Source of the DNA: Chromera velia
Taxonomy: Eukaryota; Sar; Chromeraceae
Direction: 5' to 3'
Length of the DNA: 15,000 nt
Assembly: GCA_018398765.1 (NCBI GenBank)
Contig: JAHBMJ010000807.1
Coordinates: 1,811 to 16,810, forward strand
Under the pieces are notes generated by a model, which saw nothing but the letters and a program-made list of their open reading frames with translations, did not search any database and had not been told where the DNA came from. Shown here piece by piece: positions 7,801 through 12,651 of this stretch (position 1 is the first letter of the stretch; the number at the start of each line of letters is the position of its first letter). Position numbers and translations under genes: made by a program.

Positions 7801-8512
7801 TTGCCAGCTGCTCACAGAACGAACGCGAGTGCGAGCAGAGACCCTCGAGACAGAGACAGAGACGGAGACGGGGACAGAAAAGCAGAACCAGGGGGAGGGG
7901 TTGGCCTCGCGAGGGCAAAAGAGGGAGAGAAAGGGGGGGGGGGAGGGTGAGGGTGAGGGAGGACACAGTCACAGTTTTGTTGGAGACGGGGGCGAAGGAT
8001 GGAGAGATGCGCGCACAGCAGTGACGCTTCGGTGTCTGTCCCGTCTCTTGGAAGCCGAGTCTTCTGTTGAGAAAAAATGGCAACAGCACCATCTCGTGGA
8101 GAGACCAGAAGTCTATGGAGCATCCGAGACCTTCCTCAGCAAGGCAAACGCTAGGAGAGTCTCAGAAGCTCAGGAATTGGGTAGACGTGCGACCTGGCAA
8201 CAGGCCACGACAGCCAGACGAGCATGTACAGTTCCCCTGTCCCTCTCTCAATCCCCTGAGCCTGGGGGGGGTTCTTCCTTTCATGGAGGGGCGAAGGGGG
8301 TGGGGGGTGTTCCTTCCTCTGTTGGGGGGTCCACCGGGGTGTGGTCACGCAGTCACGTCATGAATAACAGTGACAGCAGTCTCTTTGATCCCTCTGCCTC
8401 TTCTTCTGCTGCTGCTCACACAGGCAGCCCCGGCATGCCCCTCTCCTCATCGTGGCGAAAAGGGCCCGTGAATGGGTCTCTGGATGGGGGTAGTGCCCTT
8501 GAAATTGTATGA
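18..8512 (+). CDS. Anoctamin (TMEM16) family membrane protein, 8 exons, 5' end outside window
   Basis: Joined exons: 18-1080, 1535-2961, 3685-3817, 4429-4539, 4910-5056, 5233-5535, 5963-7009, 7442-8512 (5,302 nt, about 1,766 residues plus TGA). All boundaries are GT-AG and the phases match. Anoctamins are dimeric ten-helix proteins that act as calcium-activated anion channels or phospholipid scramblases. Seen here, in order: an N-terminal cytosolic region, the YFGE motif before TM1 (about residue 869), TM1 875-902, TM2 915-938, TM3 992-1014, TM4 1042-1060, TM5 1084-1108, TM6 1149-1171, the TM7-TM8 block 1376-1410, DAFK..RRPVP at 1412-1425, TM9 1433-1456 and TM10 1503-1524. Residues aligning with the family's calcium site are E1164, D1376, E1379, E1408 and D1412. 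It is about twice the usual 650-1,000 residues because of inserts in exon 2, between TM6 and TM7, and in the tail. Numbering counts from the first full codon in the window. Channel versus scramblase activity cannot be decided from sequence. Confidence 0.93.
1081..1534 (+). other. Anoctamin intron 1
   Basis: This 454-bp intron runs from a GTGTTG donor to an acceptor ending GTGCAG. Its 3' half has a CT-rich tract (about 1424-1458) followed by TG-rich sequence (about 1463-1530). The frames through it break up, and no conserved protein motif is seen. Confidence 0.65.
1535..2961 (+). CDS. Anoctamin exon 2: large disordered Glu/Lys/Arg- and Ser-rich insert
   Basis: This is an open frame of 475 codons plus two bases, from acceptor GTGCAG to donor CAG/GTCAGC. 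The exon is phase-asymmetric (0 in, 2 out), so skipping it would break the frame between exons 1 and 3; this is the best support that it is coding. After about 45 ordinary residues it becomes charged low complexity, with Ser homopolymer stretches at about 1985-2020 and 2425-2450 and Glu/Lys/Arg runs elsewhere. Purine-rich strands stay open by chance, so length alone is weak evidence. A KKSVRF motif at 2705-2722 (residues 745-750) fits the RVxF consensus for docking protein phosphatase 1. No folded domain is recognised. It would lie on the cytosolic side, just before the YFGE motif. Confidence 0.65.
2962..3684 (+). other. Anoctamin intron 2, containing a 40-nt tandem array
   Basis: This 723-bp intron has donor GTCAGC and acceptor TTTGCAG. 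It holds the seven-copy 40-nt array (3198-3477). Either side of the array no conserved protein motif is seen. A frame from about 3375 to 3684 stays open but has no phase-compatible pair of splice sites that would add it to the gene. Confidence 0.65.
3198..3477. repeat. Tandem repeat, 40-nt unit, 7 copies
   Basis: Seven consecutive 40-nt units start at 3198, 3238, 3278, 3318, 3358, 3398 and 3438. The unit begins GCGGTTGCTTCTTTTGAATG and continues CCTCGACAGAACATACGTGT. Copies differ by single substitutions (for example GTTGCGTC in copy 4, GTCGC in copy 7, TGCCCCG in copy 2, TACTTG in copy 5). Because 40 is not a multiple of three, all three frames are cycled, and the minus strand stays open through the whole array; these are not taken as genes. 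There are no spacers, so it is not CRISPR. Each unit contains a pyrimidine-rich stretch ending in GACAG, which resembles a splice acceptor. Confidence 0.98.
3685..3817 (+). CDS. Anoctamin exon 3: pre-TM1 segment with YFGE motif
   Basis: Acceptor TTTGCAG at 3684, donor GTCGGT at 3818. The single leading A completes the split codon left by exon 2 (AG+A, Arg), followed by 44 codons. It ends with LQMPVMAFADYFGET, which matches the anoctamin pattern QPL..IR.YFGE found just before TM1. This motif fixes the frame and the link to exon 4, whose first residues VAIYFAF continue the family pattern exactly. Confidence 0.85.
3818..4428 (+). other. Anoctamin intron 3
   Basis: This 611-bp intron has donor GTCGGT and acceptor CATGCAG. 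Its first third is a TGTC/TTTC microsatellite. The remainder (4045-4428) has no recognisable coding content; it ends in a pyrimidine-rich stretch. Confidence 0.8.
3836..4045. repeat. Simple repeat, (TGTY)n then (TTTC)n then (ATTC)n
   Basis: About 210 bp of tetranucleotide repeat: TGTC/TGTT units to about 3863, then imperfect TTTC units to about 4028 and ATTC units to about 4044. The long Phe/Ser/Leu-rich or Lys/Arg/Glu-rich frames over this tract on both strands are artefacts of the repeat. Confidence 0.97.
4429..4539 (+). CDS. Anoctamin exon 4: TM1
   Basis: 37 codons in phase 0 on both sides. Residues VAIYFAFISHV..ALIPAAVLGLVPFF are a long hydrophobic helix and match anoctamin TM1 (YFAWL.FYT..L..PA..G). 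The acceptor is CATGCAG. The donor is placed at 4540 (AAG/GTTGGC); an alternative GTACAT donor at 4519 is also phase 0 and would drop seven residues. The frame continues open past the donor to 4785, but that read-through ends in a poly-G-derived Gly run and a stop before reaching TM2. Confidence 0.85.
4698..4713. repeat. Homopolymer G16
   Basis: Sixteen consecutive G, preceded by a purine-rich GAGAGAGGGAGA stretch. The length is prone to sequencing error. Confidence 0.95.
4847..4882. repeat. (CT)n microsatellite at an intron 3' end
   Basis: A near-perfect CT dinucleotide run ends about 27 bases before the acceptor of anoctamin exon 5, and acts as its polypyrimidine tract. Confidence 0.93.
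4910..5056 (+). CDS. Anoctamin exon 5: TM2
   Basis: 49 codons, phase 0 at both ends; acceptor GTGTGCAG, donor CAG/GTGTGT. The sequence NPVRISMDMFFSLTMLVWAV..VIAWERKE..L....GM matches anoctamin TM2 and the following WKR...L...W motif (NP..V.FA.F...W...FLE.WKR). The extracellular loop between TM1 and TM2 is very short here, as in ANO10-like or fungal family members rather than ANO1-like ones. Confidence 0.9.
5233..5535 (+). CDS. Anoctamin exon 6: TM3 and TM4
   Basis: 101 codons, phase 0 at both ends; acceptor GTTACAG, donor AAG/GTGAGT (the only perfect donor in this gene). It starts VRSGFYGDTKRSP.NGRE....P, matching the family's RP.F.G....P.TG..E..YP. Hydrophobic helices follow at residues 992-1014 (TM3) and 1042-1060 (TM4 start), separated by a charged loop. 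Confidence 0.93.
5536..5962 (+). other. Anoctamin intron 6
   Basis: This 427-bp intron has a T-rich stretch at 5555-5660 just after the donor, and a short pyrimidine tract before acceptor TTTGCAG. No other feature is seen. Confidence 0.85.
5963..7009 (+). CDS. Anoctamin exon 7: TM5-TM8 with calcium-site residues
   Basis: 349 codons, phase 0 at both ends; acceptor TTTGCAG, donor AAG/GTCGGT. It begins IVRTFATVQLADWCN, matching the LA..LTdwEn segment between TM4 and TM5. TM5 is at residues 1084-1108 and TM6 at 1149-1171 (LNVVELAWP). After a basic stretch comes an insert of about 155 low-complexity residues (6361-6825), then ELQLQKAEY and the TM7 block EDFAEVMLHFAYV..F..AFPIAPL, which matches EYMEM.IQFG.V..F..sFPLAPl. 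E1164, D1376, E1379 and E1408 sit at calcium-ligand positions of the family. The first ligand of TM6 (Asn in mammals) is shifted by one residue or lost. An in-frame GTGAGC at 6299 and CAG sites at 6850 and 6856 could allow removal of the insert. Confidence 0.93.
7010..7441 (+). other. Anoctamin intron 7, purine-rich 3' half
   Basis: This 432-bp intron has donor GTCGGT and acceptor GCCTGCAG. From about 7321 to 7411 it is rich in GTGAGT, GAGT and GA repeats, so the usual pyrimidine tract is absent near the acceptor. The conserved residues on both sides (LEAK before, VDAFK after) fix the splice. Confidence 0.88.
7321..7411. repeat. GTGA/GAGT and (GA)n repeat
   Basis: Short-period purine repeats include three copies of the donor-like GTGAGT (7324, 7339 and 7392) and a GA run at about 7374-7392. 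They lie 30-120 bases upstream of the exon 8 acceptor. Confidence 0.9.
7442..8512 (+). CDS. Anoctamin exon 8: TM9, TM10 and C-terminal tail
   Basis: 356 codons then TGA at 8510-8512; acceptor GCCTGCAG, phase 0. It opens with VDAFKVFHLHRRPVPE..QGIGPW, matching the anoctamin signature R.DA.K.....RRP.P.ra.diG.W; D1412 pairs with E1408 across the intron. TM9 is at 1433-1456 and TM10 at 1503-1524 (AFAVCLLFFLFIISLLYTLIG). The remaining 240 residues are a charged, Ser/Gly-rich tail. It includes an ET repeat encoded by GAGACA units at 7847-7877 and several G-runs that encode Gly. No domain is seen in the tail; part could be non-coding if an unseen intron exists, but no strong donor was found. Confidence 0.92.
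   Translation, partial: VDAFKVFHLHRRPVPESCQGIGPWSLVLPVLLVFASIVNAALMSYVFQSFDFLLELAFPVIVQGTDGEGEGNQGKKRGLPPGVGIFKQPPERHLAFAVCLLFFLFIISLLYTLIGKNPPRCQLLTERTRVRAETLETETETETGTEKQNQGEGLASRGQKRERKGGGEGEGEGGHSHSFVGDGGEGWRDARTAVTLRCLSRLLEAESSVEKKWQQHHLVERPEVYGASETFLSKANARRVSEAQELGRRATWQQATTARRACTVPLSLSQSPEPGGGSSFHGGAKGVGGVPSSVGGSTGVWSRSHVMNNSDSSLFDPSASSSAAAHTGSPGMPLSSSWRKGPVNGSLDGGSALEIV
7847..7877 (+). repeat. Coding hexanucleotide repeat (GAGACA/GAGACG)n
   Basis: About five units of GAGACR-type hexamer encode alternating Glu-Thr in the C-terminal tail of the anoctamin. Unit changes keep the frame. Confidence 0.85.
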
Positions 8513-9300
8513 GAGGCACAGAGAAAGAGACCTGGCTGGTGGTCGGCGCTGGGTGTCCGCATGCCTCTTGTATGTATGCTTATATGAATGAAAGAAGCAA
8601 TGGAAGTTTGCATCATTGTGTTTGTAAGAGAAAATTTTGGAAACATGTGACAGCACTGCTTTTCTTGTCCAGTATGCCCCTGTCAATGCTGCAGAGAGAG
8701 CAGGGAGGAAAAAATAATGCATCTATATAGACTTGTTCAGTTGCCATTCTTGAGTGAATCTCTTGAAAGTGACTGAGCGCTAAATTTGTTGAGTGGCTGA
8801 AAATTCATCCCAAGTTCCTTGCTAACTCGTTCGCCGCCCTTCCAGCGACGGTGTGACTCCTCCCTTCATCCATCGGGCCGCCGCTGCTGTCTGTCTGAGT
8901 CCCCTCATCCACCTTTCCCTCGTCCCTTTTCCGGTCTTCGTTCTGCTTTTCTCGCGCGTGTGTGTGTGTGTACGTGCCACATAGGCGCACCGAGATTTCT
9001 CATCCATCCAGCGAATGATGCCTTTCTTTGGGGATTCATGCGTGCGTGCGTGTGTACGGTGCCTCCGCCCTGGTGTGCCCACAGAGACAAAGACAGGTGG
9101 GGATGCGGGAGGGTAAGGCGTGTCTGCATTGTTGCACAAACACTGAGAGTCTGAGACAATGAAACGTATGCGTTTCCGTATTGTACCATATCAAAGCCCA
9201 TGCAGCAGGGTTGCGAAGACGGTTTGGTTTGTGCCTCTGTCCGGGAATGGTCGAGAGAATCGTTTTGTAGAATGCACCTGCGGTAAGCTGTGGGCAAGAC
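8513..9300. other. 3' flank of the anoctamin gene, no gene seen
   Basis: After the TGA the sequence has stop codons in all frames at normal density, apart from small ORFs without recognisable content. A short GT run lies at 8955-8971. No AATAAA is seen within 1 kb of the stop, so the polyadenylation site cannot be placed. Confidence 0.6.
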
Positions 9301-9934
9301 AAGAAATGTAGAAAAAGGGCTCCTTGAAAGACGACGGCATCATTGGTCTAGTCATTGGTTGTTTTTGACTTATCATCAATGATTCATCACTGGAAACATT
9401 TTGGTGGCCCCGATTGCTGATTGTGGGCTTCGAGCGCCAAGTCCGGACTATTACCCCTGCACGCTGCCAGTGGTTTACATCGAAGTTGCGTCTGGAATTG
9501 CTTGCTGCCACTTTTGTGAAAGCTTGTTGGCGTGCATTTACCGCGGGAAGACCCCGAATCGGCTAACGCCGCATTATACATATTTAAGGCTAGATTTAAA
9601 GTATCTTTGGTACATACCCGATACTTTTGCGTCAGTAGCTTGCATAATTTTTTGCTATTCTCTAGTCTGCTCTCATCATTCTAGTCTGACATCATTCTGT
9701 TTTGTCTATAGGTTGGTTATAGTTAAAAAAATTGTAATAAAAAAATGTTGTGCATGTTACCTGTTTAAAACTACGTTTAAAATCATATGAATCATGTATT
9801 ATAGTTTTGAATCTTCTGATATGAATAACACACTGGCAGTACAGGATAAGACTTATGTTCTATTCTAGGTTCAAATTACCGTTTAATTGTTCCCTTTATT
9901 CTGAGTAACCGAGTTCTTCCTCGGGCCCGGCCTA

Positions 9935-9971
9935 GGTTATCCTGCAGTCCACTGTTGGGTCTCAACTTCCA
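9935..9971 (+). repeat. GC-rich 37-bp repeat, copy A
   Basis: Matches copy B (10135-10171) at 28 of 37 positions with no gaps. Eight of nine differences are transitions, and at each of them copy A has T or A where B has C or G. Confidence 0.8.
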
Positions 9972-10134
9972 TAGTTCTGTAGTTTAAGCTCAATTTAATA
10001 TTCATACTAAACCCGGGCTTAGTACCCGGCTTACCCAGAAAAAAAAGCATCAATCAAAATTTCCATAGCAAAATTTACGTCACGGTGTTTTGAATGGTAC
10101 CCAGATTGATGTTAGGATTAGGATTGATGTTCCG

Positions 10135-10171
10135 GGTTGCCCCGCGGTCCACTGCCGGGCCTCGACTTGCA
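10135..10171 (+). repeat. GC-rich 37-bp repeat, copy B
   Basis: Begins GGTTGCCCCGCGGTCC and lies exactly 200 bp after copy A. It keeps CpG dinucleotides that are TpG or CpA in copy A. The flanks of the two copies do not align convincingly. Confidence 0.8.
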
Positions 10172-10340
10172 CCATAATATATGCCACCATTAGTATTGGA
10201 AAGAAATGAAAGGGTGATCTTATAGAAAAACAACTAGAGAAATAAATAAGTGCATGAAATATGAAGATATTTTAAAGTCTCAGCCTCTCATATCTGTAAG
10301 TGTCATTCAAAATGAATCTCATCATAATTGTTGCATTAAT

Positions 10341-10369
10341 CATGATTTTGATTATGATCAAAAATCATG
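10341..10369. repeat. Imperfect inverted repeat (hairpin)
   Basis: The arms CATGATTTTGAT (10341-10352) and ATCAAAAATCATG (10357-10369) are reverse complements apart from one extra A, separated by four bases. No role is evident. Confidence 0.75.
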
Positions 10370-10374
10370 TATTA

Positions 10375-10394
10375 TAAATTTACTAGTAAATTTA
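10375..10394. repeat. Perfect 20-bp palindrome
   Basis: TAAATTTACTAGTAAATTTA is identical to its own reverse complement. It lies five bases after the hairpin at 10341-10369. It could be a binding site, or chance in AT-rich DNA. Confidence 0.85.
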
Positions 10395-10561
10395 CTGATT
10401 GTTTAAAGCTCAAACTATCAATTAACAAACAGCGCACTCTCAATCAAACAAAGCGAGACCCTAAATGAAGCTTGACTAGTAACATGCAAGCCTGTCATTG
10501 AGGATCTAGTTGAAGATTAATTCAAGTCTCTAATTAAAGAATGGTTTCAGGCTTCCTTTTT

Positions 10562-10757
10562 CTCTTAATTTTTTTTTTCTTGTGTTTTTCTCCTTTTCTT
10601 TTCTCCTCTTCTTTGTTTGTTTGTTTGCTTGCTTGCTTGCTTTCTTTCTTTCTTTCTTTTTTTCTTTCTTTTTTTCTTTCTTTCTTTTTTTGTTCCGTCC
10701 TTTCTTTCTTTCTTTCTGTCTGTCTGTCTGTCTGTCTGTCTTTCTTTCTTTCTTTCC
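10562..10757. repeat. Simple repeat, pyrimidine-rich TTTC/TTGC/CTGT tract
   Basis: A T-rich start is followed by TTTG and TTGC units (10613-10640), TTTC units (10641-10720) and CTGT units (10717-10740). It is the same class of tetranucleotide array as in anoctamin intron 3. ORFs across it on either strand are repeat artefacts. Confidence 0.93.
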
Positions 10758-11030
10758 TTGCTTTCGCTCGTTCATGTGCTGTGAAAGCTCTCTTTTTTCC
10801 GTTCTCTCCGACCAGGCTGAAGCCGACGGAGACAGATGTAACGGGGAAGAAAAGGGGAAGAAGCCAAAAAAGACTTTGAGTTTCGTCAGTTCGATGTCCA
10901 AATTTCGGTCCGTCAGTTGCATGCCCTGACATGCGGACTGACAGACATTGAAGGCAATTATTAATTATTGACACCCAACCATGAAGATTCAGGCACTAAA
11001 GGAGCCGATCGAATGCAATGGCACCAATTG

Positions 11031-11045
11031 AATAAATAAATAAAT
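11031..11045. repeat. (AATA)n microsatellite
   Basis: Just under four AATA units, AATAAATAAATAAAT. Confidence 0.9.
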
Positions 11046-11084
11046 CTGTTGAATTGATGGCCAGCAAGAATATAGACCATCGTC

Positions 11085-11161
11085 GAAAGGAAGAGAGACG
11101 GAGAGAGGAAGAAGGAGAAAAAAAGGACGGGAGAGAAGGTGGGGGGGAGAGAGAGAGAGAC
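11085..11161. repeat. GA-rich low-complexity tract
   Basis: An almost pure purine stretch of about 75 bp, with a G7 run and a terminal GA run; pyrimidine-rich on the phosphodiesterase strand. Confidence 0.85.
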
Positions 11162-11482
11162 AATATGGGAAGCGAATTAAAACGCTCGCTCGTGATCCTT
11201 TCCTTTGATTTCTCCTAATGGATCAGAAAATGCTAATCTGTCTGGCTGCTATCTTCTTGCACAGAAATATACCGAGTGGAGCAGGAAATCGGTCTTTCTT
11301 CTCTCCTTTCTTACATGTCTGCTTGCCTCCCTCGTCTTTTCTTCCTCTCTTATTTTCCCTGAATGAATTGTGCGCCACTCGATGGCTTTACTGCAGTGAA
11401 GCTTCACAACATTCACGCAGAAGGTTTCTGCTACCGTAACATTTACTCCGTTAAACTTCTCCATTCAGTTAGACTGGGAAAG

Positions 11483-12080
11483 TCAGTCAGAAAAAAAACT
11501 GACAGGCGAGGCGTCTCGATCGCAGTCTGACTGTCTCTCCTCGTCCCCAAAAGGTTTCGGGGGGTCGCACTCTGTTATGCTCTTTCTCTTTCCATCGTCT
11601 TTTGGAGTCGGATCTTTCAAAGCAAATCGTGACCGCATTGCCTCGTTCTCTGCTTCTTTCTTGCTCTCTCCCAGTTCCTCCTTTGCTGGCTGACTTTGCT
11701 TCTTTGGGCTGAAGAGATCTTTGAAATTCATTCCATTTGTCTGCACTCGGCTGGCAGGCCTCTGCGACGGCGAGAAAAGCAGAAGAGGCTCCAGGGTGAG
11801 CTCTCTCCTTTGCGCTCTGTTTCTCTGAGGAAGAGATGAGTCCTCTGCATGAGTAGGAGACTGTGGCTTTTCAAAGAGGCTCAGGGGAATTTCTGAGGCC
11901 GTCTCCGGAAGCTTCCACTTCTCAACGTTTTCGTCTAAGTTGCCCAGACAGACAGAGGATATCTTTCCGGGACCCACCATAATTGAATCTTGCCGGCCAA
12001 TCTGCAAGTCTGTGCCTCCCCTGGAGGCAGGAGAGAGACCCGCCAATTTCTCGACCTGGGCCAGTTCGATGAACAACTCC
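11483..12080 (-). CDS. Phosphodiesterase exon F: end of catalytic domain and C-terminal tail
   Basis: G completes the Arg codon AG+G, then 198 codons and TGA at 11485-11483; acceptor GCATGCAG. RELFIELAQVEKLA continues the PDE helix (FIDFIV.P.F..L). NLDENVEKWK matches the last catalytic helix with its conserved N...W (W281). Between them is an insert of about 25 residues with no counterpart in PDE4. From residue 285 on, the tail is polar and probably disordered, ending SPVSFFSD. No membrane anchor or lipidation motif is visible at the C-terminus. Confidence 0.94.
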
Positions 12081-12612
12081 CTGCATGCACATGCACAGGC
12101 AACCGTCCACCCATCCATCCATCCATCGATCGATTATGAATGCATACACACATGAGCAATGCAAAAGAGACAGATAGATACGTCGACCGATGCACAGATG
12201 CAGAAAGAGCAACGAGGATGTTCACTCTTTATATCCTGACATTATCCCTCTCTCGCACACAAGAAAGTACCGGTCCTTGCAGCAAGGAGGTCTTCGCAGT
12301 TCCTCCTTCCTCTGCCCTTTTCTCTCTCTTCCCTTCTTCCCTTACCATGCAACAAACGGATTCCACGTCTTGACTGTCAGCCCTGCCACATTCAAACCAT
12401 GCACGTACCGGCCAAACGGCCGACGAACCTGCAGACGAAGTTGAGGAATCCAATCTGCGACTTGCACAGCGCAGAGGGAGACGAAGCGTGACGATCGCAC
12501 AGAGGAGAGATCGGGAGCGACAGCGCCTTCTCTTTGTCGCCCTGCTTGAAGAACTCCTCTGTCACCGCAAGTGAACGTGCGAAGTGAACAGGCCAAGGCT
12601 TTGTGCTGTGAC

Positions 12613-12651
<39 letters not shown>

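Larger units (their letters stand above)
9301..10560. other. Intergenic AT-rich island, possible mobile-element or organelle-derived remnant
   Basis: From about 9560 to 10540 the composition shifts to strongly AT-rich (runs such as TTAAAAAAATTG and AATAAAAAAATG), unlike the GC-balanced exons and introns around it. It contains two copies of a 37-bp GC-rich repeat, a 20-bp perfect palindrome, a hairpin and a 14-bp direct repeat. A TTG-initiated frame at 9401-9790 has no recognisable motif and is probably not a gene. No reverse transcriptase, transposase or terminal repeats are seen, so its origin is unknown. Confidence 0.6.
10758..11482. other. Intergenic, 3' flank of the phosphodiesterase gene
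   Basis: No gene is recognised. It contains an AATA tetranucleotide run (11031-11045) and GA/G-rich sequence (about 11085-11161). A short plus-strand frame at 10824-10929 sits behind a good acceptor-like tract (see findings). The phosphodiesterase 3' UTR must begin here, but no AATAAA is seen on the minus strand. Confidence 0.6.

Noticed and set aside
9191-9511. Minus-strand ORF of 106 codons
   Set aside because: No motif, no splice context, and an amino-acid make-up typical of non-coding sequence.
9401-9790. A 129-codon plus-strand frame in the AT-rich island
   Set aside because: It starts at TTG and not ATG, has no recognisable motif, and shifts from mixed to AT-driven composition partway.
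10104-10130. Telomere-like GTTAGGATTAGG
   Set aside because: Only one or two imperfect units inside a short GATTGATGTT repeat; too little for an interstitial telomere.
10135-10171. tRNA-like A/B box in the GC-rich repeat (SINE head)
   Set aside because: The reverse complement has a faint CAGTGG similarity to an A box, but there is no B box (GGTTCGA) at proper spacing and no cloverleaf.
10530-10974. Lys/Arg/Glu-rich minus-strand ORFs of 130-146 residues
   Set aside because: They run over the pyrimidine-rich simple repeat at 10562-10757; no motif outside the repeat-derived part.
12405-12416. GTACGT donor for phosphodiesterase exon E
   Set aside because: It looks stronger than the GTTCGT used, but its phase would not join exon F in the frame that continues the PDE helix and includes the conserved N...W.
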